Origin: Scybalomonas sp905214925
Lineage (GTDB): Bacteria > Bacillota > Clostridia > Lachnospirales > Lachnospiraceae
DNA length: 64,000 nt
Assembly (NCBI GenBank): GCA_905214925.1
Contig: CAJMOB010000002.1
Location: 62,001-126,000, forward strand
Direction: 5' to 3'
Both the position numbers and the translations under genes were made by a program. Positions within the stretch are counted from its first letter, which is position 1; every line of letters starts with the position of its first letter. The notes under the pieces are model-generated. The model ran no database searches, was not told the DNA's origin, and saw nothing but the letters and a program-made list of their open reading frames with translations. Of the stretch, positions 17,654 to 26,600 are shown one piece after another.

Positions 17654-18712
17654 ATGATAGAACAGATTTTAGAACAAGCAGTTAAAATGAATGCCTCTGA
17701 CATTTTTATGATCTCTGGTATGCCAGTCTCCATTAAAATAAATGGTACTATCCAGCACTTAAATGAAGAAAAAATCTATCCTGATACGTTGGATAATTAT
17801 ATAAAAGAAATCTATCATTTGAGCCATGAACGCAGTATGGAACAAGTCTTGACTCATGGAGATGATGACTTCTCCTTTTCTATTCCTGGGCTCTCTCGCT
17901 TCCGTGTTAGCGTTCTAAAACAACGTGGCTCTCTTGGAGCAGTCATTCGTATCGTCCAATTTACTTTGCCAGATCCAAATGATATCTATATTCCAGATGC
18001 TGTTATGAATATTGCAAATATGCGAAAAGGATTTGTATTAATTACAGGGGCTGCTGGAAATGGAAAATCAACAACGCTTGCCTGCATTATCGATCGTATC
18101 AACAATACAAGAAATGCTCATATTATCACTCTTGAAGACCCAATTGAATACTTACATCGCCATAACAAATCTGTCGTTACCCAAAGAGAAATTGGGCAGG
18201 ATACCGATAGCTATGTGGATGGATTAAGAGCCTGCCTAAGACAGGCACCAGACGTTATCTTATTAGGAGAAATGCGTGACTATGAAACTATTCGCACAGC
18301 TATCACAGCTGCTGAAACTGGCCACCTTGTCATTTCTACCCTACATACGACTGGAGCTATCGATACCATCGATCGTATTATCGATGTATTTCCACCAGAT
18401 GCTCAACAACAAATTCGGGTTCAGCTAGCTATGGTATTACAGATGATTGTTTCTCAGCAACTAGTCCCTTCTACGGACGGTCGTCTGATTCCAGCCTTTG
18501 AAATCATGCCTGTTACTGATGCAGTTCGAACCATGATCCGAGAATCTAAAAGCCATCAAATCTCAAATGTCATTGCCACAGGAAGCACAGATGGAATGAT
18601 TAGTATGAATAATAGCCTACAAGAATTACAGAGAAAAGGGCTTATTACTGAAGAGACAAGAAAGAAATATAGTATAGCGTCTCAACAACAAAGGATGACT
18701 TTCCGTCTCTAA
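17654..18712 (+). CDS. pilT: PilT-like type IV pilus/type II secretion ATPase
   Basis: 352-residue hexameric AAA-type secretion ATPase. After an N-terminal PAS-like domain come Walker A GAAGNGKST (132-140), Asp box EDPIE (161-165), the PilT-type signature GLRACLRQAPD, Walker B VILLGEMRD and His box GHLVISTLHT. These match PilT (retraction) rather than PilB/GspE, which is longer and carries a CxxC zinc site. It is the last gene of the cluster and a terminator follows. It is the only ATPase of this class in the window. Confidence 0.93.
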   Translation: MIEQILEQAVKMNASDIFMISGMPVSIKINGTIQHLNEEKIYPDTLDNYIKEIYHLSHERSMEQVLTHGDDDFSFSIPGLSRFRVSVLKQRGSLGAVIRIVQFTLPDPNDIYIPDAVMNIANMRKGFVLITGAAGNGKSTTLACIIDRINNTRNAHIITLEDPIEYLHRHNKSVVTQREIGQDTDSYVDGLRACLRQAPDVILLGEMRDYETIRTAITAAETGHLVISTLHTTGAIDTIDRIIDVFPPDAQQQIRVQLAMVLQMIVSQQLVPSTDGRLIPAFEIMPVTDAVRTMIRESKSHQISNVIATGSTDGMISMNNSLQELQRKGLITEETRKKYSIASQQQRMTFRL

Positions 18713-18780
18713 TGTTAGAAGACTGTAGAACAAAAAATAAAACGAGCGCGAACAAAATTTTCCAATTTCCTATCATAAAC

Positions 18781-18818
18781 AAAAAAGCCATTGTTCTCTA
18801 AGAAACAATGGCTTTTTT
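18781..18818. terminator. Convergent bidirectional terminator
   Basis: AAAAAAGCCATTGTT pairs perfectly with AACAATGGCTTTTTT. It separates the plus-strand PilT cluster from the minus-strand sortase pilus operon. Confidence 0.9.
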
Positions 18819-18824
18819 ATTCTT

Positions 18825-19415
18825 TTATTCTTCTACTTTTGCACATCGAACGGCATAACGGCTCTGTCCACCATAAGTACAACTAAATAATGTCAAATCC
18901 CAACCATCACCAACTTTCTCTTCCATTCCTTGAATATCCGTTCCTTCAATAATTTCTATATTGAGTACTTCATACTCTTGTGTATTTCCTATTGTGTCGG
19001 TAAACTCCACTGGATCTCCTATTTCTAATGATTTTAATAATCCAAATCCAGTGCTATAGTTATGCCCAGCAATAATCATATTATCTTTTAAATAAGAGCC
19101 TTTATATCGACACGGAGAAATCTTTAACAAATCATCGCTCCAACTCTTCAAGATTGGAAATTCTTTACCTACAGTTGGAAGAGAAAGAATTCCAATATAT
19201 TCATAACCATCAATGGTTACGGATTGGAGTTGCTTTGGTAATTCTTTTTCTTTCCGTTTTACTGGAACAACCACTTGCTCCATTTCCTCCATAACTTCTG
19301 ATATTACTTGTTCGGATTGTCTTTCCTGCCATTTATTATATCCCATCAAACCAATAGCACTTAATAAAAGTAAGAAACCAACTACCATACAGATTGGTCC
19401 ACGTTTACTCTTCAT
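18825..19415 (-). CDS. Sortase (second sortase of the pilus operon)
   Basis: Membrane-anchored transpeptidase of 196 residues. An N-terminal signal anchor (about 8-25) is followed by the sortase barrel with His118 (IIAGHNY), catalytic Cys179 in TLFSC and Arg186 (GGQSRYAV). It lacks the C-terminal membrane segment of class C pilus sortases, so it may be the housekeeping-like enzyme that joins the finished pilus to peptidoglycan. ATG 19415 overlaps the end of the preceding pilin gene by 11 bases, indicating coupled translation. It is the last gene of the operon and ends at the convergent terminator. Confidence 0.9.
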   Translation of the reverse strand: MKSKRGPICMVVGFLLLLSAIGLMGYNKWQERQSEQVISEVMEEMEQVVVPVKRKEKELPKQLQSVTIDGYEYIGILSLPTVGKEFPILKSWSDDLLKISPCRYKGSYLKDNMIIAGHNYSTGFGLLKSLEIGDPVEFTDTIGNTQEYEVLNIEIIEGTDIQGMEEKVGDGWDLTLFSCTYGGQSRYAVRCAKVEE

Positions 19416-20733
19416 GATGTTCTTCTCTCTTCCTCTTATTTTGATCAAACCAACCAAAAGCAAAAATCAAAACACCTGCTATTGCCAAGATAGGAATTGG
19501 CCATTGTAACAGTCCTGTTTGTGGCAGTCTTGATAATGGAACTTCGTTATCATTGATGGTCTCTGTTGGCGTTTGATTACTACCACTTCCGCCTCCACTT
19601 CCGTTTCCATCTCCTGGATTAAAACTTCCACCTGGAGTCTGATTATCTGGAATATCTTCTCCTGGAATATTTGGGTTGTCTGGATCTGGATTTTCTCCAT
19701 CGGTATCTTCTCCACCACCTGGTCTATCACCACCAGGAGTTTCATTATCATCAATGGTCTCTGTATAAGTGTTTTCTACTGTTAATTCTGTTCCGCTTCC
19801 TCCATAGGTTACCGTATAAGGAGATGCAACACCTGTTTCCACAACAGACCATGTACCACCAGATTGTAGTCCTGTCCATGTATAACGCCAATTGTTTTCT
19901 GCATTCAACTCTTGTCCATCGATAAAATTCCCATCACGGTATAAATTCACATGGATTCTCTCTGGACGAGAATCTTCATTATCAACATCATTCCAAACTT
20001 TCACAACAGAAACATTCTCTGTCGTAGGATCGGGATCGGGGGTAGGATCAGGATCTGGAGTTGGAGTTGGATCAGGATCTGGAGTTGGGTCAGGAGTAGA
20101 AGTGTCTACTTTTCCATATTTAATCTCCACTATGACATCATAGTCCAAAATATTATTTCCATTTTGGTCTACTTCCATATTAGGCAATGCCATTAAAAAT
20201 GGATCAACCGTATATTGGTAAGAACCAACCATAGTTTGCTCTCCAATGACTAAATAAAGTCCTGTAGACATTTTTTGTTCTGCTGTACCTTCAAATACAA
20301 GCTGTCCATCTACCGTTGTGCCTGTCTTCATTGGATTAATCTTGTCTTCTGAAGCTACTGGTGCATCAGGCTTATCCGCATTGTGATCCATAATGTATTT
20401 TGCAAATGCGTCTGCCGCCTTTTTCCATTCTTCATTGGTTGTAAGCCCTTGATATTTGACACCAGAATCTTTAAATTCATCTGTGGCTGTAAAAATTCCA
20501 TTGACATCTACAGTTGCTATCTGATATAGCGAAAATCTGGCTCCATTAATAGAGGTATCTCCATCTTTGTATCGTAGTGTTAATGATGTAGACCCGTTTA
20601 CATCAATGGATTCATTGGCTGTCGTCTTTGCATATACGCTAGAAAATGTTGACATACAATAGGTAAAAATCACACATAAGGTAACTAGAAATACAGTTAC
20701 TATTTTTCTTCCTCTTCTAAACACGTTCCTCAC
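19405..20733 (-). CDS. LPxTG pilin with Cna-B domain and Pro-Asp-Thr linker (minor or basal pilin)
   Basis: 442-residue surface protein: signal peptide (cleavage near VYAK), an N-terminal pilin-like domain (40-210), and a P-D-x-T/P repeat linker (about 212-240). Next come a Cna-B domain with VVKVWNDVDNE and TWSVVETG, a Gly/Asp/Pro-rich spacer, then LPQTG, a membrane helix and a basic tail. The extended Pro-rich stalk before the anchor fits a basal pilin that passes through the cell wall. The start is GTG, either 20733 or 20724. It overlaps the class C sortase gene upstream and the second sortase downstream. Confidence 0.85.
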   Translation of the reverse strand: MRNVFRRGRKIVTVFLVTLCVIFTYCMSTFSSVYAKTTANESIDVNGSTSLTLRYKDGDTSINGARFSLYQIATVDVNGIFTATDEFKDSGVKYQGLTTNEEWKKAADAFAKYIMDHNADKPDAPVASEDKINPMKTGTTVDGQLVFEGTAEQKMSTGLYLVIGEQTMVGSYQYTVDPFLMALPNMEVDQNGNNILDYDVIVEIKYGKVDTSTPDPTPDPDPTPTPDPDPTPDPDPTTENVSVVKVWNDVDNEDSRPERIHVNLYRDGNFIDGQELNAENNWRYTWTGLQSGGTWSVVETGVASPYTVTYGGSGTELTVENTYTETIDDNETPGGDRPGGGEDTDGENPDPDNPNIPGEDIPDNQTPGGSFNPGDGNGSGGGSGSNQTPTETINDNEVPLSRLPQTGLLQWPIPILAIAGVLIFAFGWFDQNKRKREEHHEE

Positions 20734-21598
20734 CTTCCCCTTTCTCTTTCATTGCTTTTTTGTGTTTGTTTCTATTCTTTTTCGTAGAAACCAGAAGTGT
20801 TATTAATAAAATCAATAGTAACGGAGCTGCTACCACTGGTGCTACAAGAATTGGATCGATCATAATCGCATCTGCTGGTACTCGTTCCGCAGAATACGGG
20901 GTAGCTATTCGAACTCCTCTTACAAGTAAGCGGTGAGTATTTACCGCATACGGTGTACAAGTCACTAATGTCACATAATCTTTTCCCTTTACTGGCATCA
21001 AATTGGATATATCCTCTGGCTCTACAATGGAAATTTTATCGATTTCATAGGTCAGCACCTCATTTAAGATAAACAGTTGAAAGGTATCTCCTTCTTCTAG
21101 TTGATCCAGATCGGTAAATAGTTTAGCTGTTGGAAGTCCTCGATGTCCTGTTAAAACAGCATGAGTTCCTTTTCCTCCCACAGGTAAGGAACTTCCTTCT
21201 AAATGTCCAACACTATCTTGTAAAATGGTTTCTGAAGTTCCATGATAGATTGGTAACTTTACACCTAACTTCTTAATTTCAATATACCCCATAACGCCAG
21301 TTCCATCAATATTTAATAAAGAATTATAGACCGAATCTTTTACTTTACCATCAACAAAATCTCCAGCAACTAAATTTTTATTATACTGTTTGGCATCCTT
21401 TAAAATCTTGTCGTATTCTTCATCAGACATCTCATTGACAGCTCGCTCATAGTTTACAATTGCCTTTGAAGCGTGGAGCTGATTGAAAAAATCACTAAAT
21501 GTTGGATATAGCACCACGAAGAGCCCCACGAAGAATACTCCAATCAATAATAGGTTCGATAGATTTTTCTTTTTTTTCTTAGTCTTGTCCTTCTTCAT
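20717..21598 (-). CDS. srtC: Class C (pilus-polymerising) sortase
   Basis: 293 residues: lysine-rich N-terminus and membrane helix, lid-like helical region, catalytic His152 (LTGHRGL), Cys214 in TLVTC, Arg223 (NTHRLLV), and a C-terminal membrane helix with a basic tail. The C-terminal anchor and the H-R-G-L motif mark class C, which links pilin subunits covalently. I chose ATG 21598 (AGGGAGAG upstream) over ATG 21628, which has no ribosome binding site. It lies directly after the major pilin, its expected main substrate. Confidence 0.93.
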   Translation of the reverse strand: MKKDKTKKKKKNLSNLLLIGVFFVGLFVVLYPTFSDFFNQLHASKAIVNYERAVNEMSDEEYDKILKDAKQYNKNLVAGDFVDGKVKDSVYNSLLNIDGTGVMGYIEIKKLGVKLPIYHGTSETILQDSVGHLEGSSLPVGGKGTHAVLTGHRGLPTAKLFTDLDQLEEGDTFQLFILNEVLTYEIDKISIVEPEDISNLMPVKGKDYVTLVTCTPYAVNTHRLLVRGVRIATPYSAERVPADAIMIDPILVAPVVAAPLLLILLITLLVSTKKNRNKHKKAMKEKGEGEERV

Positions 21599-21656
21599 GC
21601 TTCTCTCCCTATTGCTATCTTCACTCATAAAATTTATATATAATTATCGTTGTATT

Positions 21657-21694
21657 GGAACGAGAAGGAACAGTGTAAAACTCCTTCTCGTTCC
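21657..21694 (-). promoter_or_regulatory. 13-bp hairpin between the major pilin and sortase genes
   Basis: GGAACGAGAAGGA pairs with TCCTTCTCGTTCC around a 12-base loop with no T-run. Probably an mRNA-stabilising or processing hairpin, or a leaky terminator, that sets the pilin:sortase ratio. Confidence 0.6.
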
Positions 21695-21702
21695 TAATAC
21701 TA

Positions 21703-21730
21703 TGAGAAACCAATTATCTAGTTTTCTCAT
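21703..21730 (-). promoter_or_regulatory. Second hairpin after the major pilin stop
   Basis: ATGAGAAA and TTTCTCAT arms close a loop of about 12 bases, just after the pilin stop codon and ahead of the larger hairpin. No T-run. Confidence 0.5.
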
Positions 21731-21753
21731 TAGTTATTTACATAAAAAGTATT

Positions 21754-23553
21754 TTAAGAATCTTCACGCTCCATACGTTTTCTTGTTACAAGAACAATGC
21801 CTGCACCTACCATTAAGATAGGACCAACAACGTAGAATACTTTTCTACCTGTACCACCTGTGGATGGTAATTGAGCACCTTTGTTGTTTTCTAAAGTATA
21901 AACTTGATATCCTGTTCCAGCACCCACTTCTGTTACTTTTGTACCTGTAACTTCTTTTGTACTTTGAGCATATGCAGGACTATAACCATTTGGTTGATCA
22001 TTTTGATACATTACACTACCTGCATCATTAATCCATGCCTTTAAACCATTTTCTTCATATTGACTCTGTGTTGAATCATCTGTAATTTTCCCAAGTACCA
22101 CGATTGTTTGACTTTGATTTTCTGTAATTGAATATTTAGCACCAGCTTTTGTTACCACAATTGTAGTGGTTCCATCATTCACTATCGGATTATAACCTGC
22201 TGGTGCTTTTGTCTCTTTTAAGTAATAAGTTCCTTCTGCTAAACCTTTAATTATTGCATAACCAGTATCATCTGTTGTCACCACAATTTTCTTTCCATTT
22301 TCATCTATTACTGGATTTTGATATTCTCCATCTTTAAATGTATGATATAATTCAAATTCTGCATTCGGCAACACAATGCTATTATTACTTCCATCCACTT
22401 TTTTAATTGCTACTGCATAAGTATAAACTGTCTCTGTATCATTTTTTTCTGTAATATTATCCGCACTATGCTCAACAAATGGATCATTAGCAAATTGTAA
22501 TCCTGCGTTATTTTCCATACCATCTCCACCAATAATGGCCTTGTCTGTTACTTTAACATTGTATGTTACAACTAAGACTGCACTACTGCGGATTTGATCA
22601 TTATCGTATGTAAAATTGACTTTGAATGTTGATTCACTCTCTAAAGCAGTTGTATCTACACTATATGCAATATTAGCTCCATCATTAATGACTAACTTAC
22701 CCTCTGGAAGTGTGACATCAGGATTATATTCATTTGCGGCAAAGCCATAAACTTCAATGCTATCTTCCACTAATTCTAATCCTACTGGTAATGTATCTGT
22801 CATTGCAAGAGTTTTATCAATAGCACCTGGTGCATAAACTGGTACATCAATTTTCACTCTATAGTTTAAAATGTCACCGATATTTACTGAATCAGACTCA
22901 ATGCTTGCTTCTTTATCAATATTAGGTGTCGTTGTTTTCATGGCTACTTGATAATTGGTATAAATTTTATATTCACCATCAATACTTTCTGGTTGCACTT
23001 CCACTGTGACAGTCTGATAAACCTTTACTCTCTTACTATTACCAGCTCCAATTACAATATATTGGCCTAATTGATCGGTTGTGAAATTTGCAATTCCATT
23101 ATCATCTGTTTTTAATTCTTTGAATTTCTTTTGTCCAGTGCTATCATTTTTTCTAATGTATGCTGTAAAATTTCCCAACAGATCTTTTAACTGATCTTCC
23201 GTTAAATCACAATATTGTGCTGCAGTTAAATTTCTATATGATTCTGGGCATGTAGTATCCTTTTGAAAATCTTTAAACAACTGTGTAAATTCATGAGTTA
23301 ATGTATTATTTGCATTATGTGTCGTTTGAACTACTTGGTAAATCCATAATGTATCTTGGCTATCTGCCGCCCAACTAGGATTGTCTTTATCATTTACACC
23401 TATCTGGATTGAAATGTCTGTTCCATCTGTATATGGTTTATATTCACCACTACCAGATGTTGTTGCCCCTACAGGTATTGCCATTGCTAATACCATCACA
23501 AATGCTGTCATAAATGCGATTATACTTTTAACTTTTTTTAACGTCTTTTTCAT
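21754..23553 (-). CDS. Major pilin subunit (SpaA/fimbrial isopeptide type, LPSTG)
   Basis: 599-residue sortase-assembled shaft protein. It has a signal peptide (to about residue 30, PVGATT), an N-terminal domain, a fimbrial D2-type isopeptide domain (about 205-375) and a Cna-B/SpaA domain (about 380-490). The last contains AIKKVDG, AEFELY and the E-box YYLKETKAPAGYNP, whose Glu catalyses the Lys-Asn isopeptide bond. The protein ends in LPSTG, a membrane helix and a basic tail. The segment around YKIYTNYQVAMKT before the D2 domain is a candidate pilin-motif region. It lies between the tip adhesin and class C sortase and is followed by two hairpins. Confidence 0.92.
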   Translation of the reverse strand: MKKTLKKVKSIIAFMTAFVMVLAMAIPVGATTSGSGEYKPYTDGTDISIQIGVNDKDNPSWAADSQDTLWIYQVVQTTHNANNTLTHEFTQLFKDFQKDTTCPESYRNLTAAQYCDLTEDQLKDLLGNFTAYIRKNDSTGQKKFKELKTDDNGIANFTTDQLGQYIVIGAGNSKRVKVYQTVTVEVQPESIDGEYKIYTNYQVAMKTTTPNIDKEASIESDSVNIGDILNYRVKIDVPVYAPGAIDKTLAMTDTLPVGLELVEDSIEVYGFAANEYNPDVTLPEGKLVINDGANIAYSVDTTALESESTFKVNFTYDNDQIRSSAVLVVTYNVKVTDKAIIGGDGMENNAGLQFANDPFVEHSADNITEKNDTETVYTYAVAIKKVDGSNNSIVLPNAEFELYHTFKDGEYQNPVIDENGKKIVVTTDDTGYAIIKGLAEGTYYLKETKAPAGYNPIVNDGTTTIVVTKAGAKYSITENQSQTIVVLGKITDDSTQSQYEENGLKAWINDAGSVMYQNDQPNGYSPAYAQSTKEVTGTKVTEVGAGTGYQVYTLENNKGAQLPSTGGTGRKVFYVVGPILMVGAGIVLVTRKRMEREDS

Positions 23554-23610
23554 AGCCCTATCCTCTCTTTCCTGTTTTTTGTTACTCTTTCTTATCTAGA
23601 GGGGAGAGTC

Positions 23611-26600
23611 CTAAACCTCCCCTCTATGCTCCTGCCGTTTTCTCATAAAAAACATTCCAACTACAGCAACTGCCATAAGAGAAATACCAATTACGGTTAA
23701 GGAAACAGTTCCTTCACCACCAGTATCTGGTAGTTGATACCCTTGTGTATTCTGCACTTGTAAAACTATTTTACTTCCTGCTCCTTCTTTGTTAGTTATA
23801 TCTTTCGCTATTGTATTACCATTCTCTATTGTAATTGTCGTTTTCTGTGGTATAAACTTAATTGGTCCGGATAAAATTTGATATCCCGCTGGAGCCTTTG
23901 TCTCTACCAAATAATAAGTCTGTCCAATCTCTACAGAACCAACTGAAATTTTTCCTTCGGAATCACTTGTTAAATTCTCCGCAACTAAACTTACTTTGTC
24001 CTCGATTTCAGGAATTGTTGTTCCGTTATCATTATCAACTTTATATAAACTAAAAGCTGCGCCTGACAAAGCCTTTGTTTCCGTAGAATCCACTTTTTGA
24101 ATTTCTAATGGTACTGTAGTTGGAGTATCTACTTTAGTATTCGTAATTGTAATTTCTGTCTTAGCATTGTTCCAATAGTAGAGCTGAAAACACTGAGCTT
24201 GATCTTTTAGATCGTTTCCACTCGATATAAGAGCTTTAAATTCTTGTGAATTCTCCTGATATGGACCAATATAATTTTGTTTTTTCTTATCTGAACTACT
24301 ATCACTTCTATCACCTAATCGAAATCCATCATAATCCCATATTGCTTCTTGATCTGTTAATGCAATTTTTTGATTTTTAGCGTCAATATATAAATACTTT
24401 CCTTCACTTGGATTATAGATAGATACAAATCTATCTTTTCCACTTTGTGACACTTGCTCTACTCTCCATATAGCATCTTCGTTGTTAGCTAATTCCTCTA
24501 GAGCCTTTATAAAGTCCTCTGTCATCGCATGTCTCTTTAAGCTTCCTGATACTTCAGGTAATGTCGTATTTTTTTCTGCTGTAACCTTACTACCACTTAC
24601 TTGCATTACATATGGATTTTCCATCCAGATTGCATCACCTTTCTTCTCTGGATTGGCATTTGCAGTAATAATAATACATTCTTTAGAAATAATATCCAAA
24701 TCATCAATACTATTTCCATCACCATTTGTGGTCGCCCATGCTCCAGCTGTATCCTTAGATGTGCTAATCGTTGACTCATATCCATCAGGAACATTTACTT
24801 CTTCTACTGTATAAATATATTGGTTACCATTTTCATCTTTTTCTGGTACTTGGAATACATATTGCCAATTGTTGTCTTTATTTAGTATAGCTGTCATTCC
24901 AGTATCACTATATCCAGAATCAGATTCTATTTTTCGTAGAAGTTTTACTGTAATCGGATCGTGATCAACGGTTTCTCCTGTTCCTTCCTTCCATTCTTTT
25001 TTTACTACAACATCTCTTAATTTACCTTTTATTTTACTATTGATAATTGTAACTTCTTGATCCACATAGACTTTTTGGTACGCAACAAAACTTGCTCCAT
25101 TACTATAAAATCCTGTATATTCTCCCTTTTTATTACTATCATATATATATATAGGATATATCTCATCTAGTTTATACAAAGCTTCTCCTGCAAACTGATT
25201 CTCAGTTCCTATCTCTGAGAGTGAAAGAGTAGTACCAATAGAAAGATATGTTTTTGTATCGCTATTTCGTAGCAACCATCCTCCATTTTCTCCTTTTTCA
25301 GCAATCCATTGGTATTCATCCAAAATTGTTTCATTATCTTCCCAGCAATCCACCGTCTCTCCATTTAACTTTCCTTGTATCTTTTGGCCTAACGAAATAA
25401 TAGGAGCTGCTTTGGAAACATTTTTATTAAAAATATATGCCTCTTTCCCCTGATTATCTTTACTGATAAAAAGATATTCACCTTGATCCGTTAGTTCTGT
25501 AACTGGAGCCCAAACTTTTTTACTTGTACCATAAGAATAACTTGGAGTATATCCATCAACTTCCTCCTCTTGTACTGTATATTGAATTTTATTTCCATCT
25601 TTATCATACTTAGGAAGATTTTCAACAGTTCTCTCCCAGTTATTTGATTCATTTAATTGAATTGATGTTACTATATTATCACCATTATAAATATCTACCG
25701 TTACTTCAGAGATATTATTAGGTACTCCGCCTTCCCATTCTTTCTTAATATGAATGGCTGTGAGTTCTTCTTTCTCTTCTTCCTCTGGCTTATCCGGATC
25801 TCTTGGTGGAAAATAGTGACATTCAAATCCTGAACTTCCATCTCCTATTAAACTCTTTGCTACTAATGTTCCATTAAAACCTGCTCCAACTCCAGATACA
25901 TCAAAATCTGCATTTGGTGCTAGAACGCTACCCATAAGCATATTTCCATTCGGTAATACTTTTACTTTTTCAATACTAGGATCAAAGTTCCAAAGAACTC
26001 TTCTCGCTAATTCTACGTATTCGGAATTAAATGTAGCATCATCTTGTTTCGTTAATGGTTTAAATTCTATACTTCTTGTTTCCGCATCATCAATAACATT
26101 AATAATTGCTGTAACATCCTTTGGCAGTGAAATTTCCCAAATATTAGTACTATTTTTTAATTGACTGGCATTTACTTTGAAAATAACTTGTTTCTTACTT
26201 CCTTCATAAATAAAATTAATCGCATTTTCCTCTTGTGTTGTTAAATCAACAACATCAAATTCATTTGTTTCGGTCTGCTCAAATAATTTTTTATTCTGTT
26301 TTGTAAGACTAGTTTTCGCTTGGCCAAAAAATTCATCTATATTTGTAACATATTTAAATTTTCCATCTACATCATTGTCATAGAATTTATCAAACTGTGT
26401 AAATCCTTTTTTTACCCATATTTGTGAGTTTGGCTCTAGGGAAATAGACATTGTTGAAATATTTCCTTGCATATCAATTGTATTTCCACCGAATAATAAT
26501 GCACATGGATCTAATTTCAATTTTAATCCACTTGTTTGAGAAATTTGTGCTCCTGCAACAGAAAGACCACTATTTTTTTCCTTAAATATAATATTTCCTT

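Noticed and set aside
19573..20196. Open plus-strand frames opposite the LPQTG pilin gene
   Set aside because: They are antisense to Pro/Asp/Thr and Gly-rich coding repeats, have low-complexity products and no ribosome binding sites.
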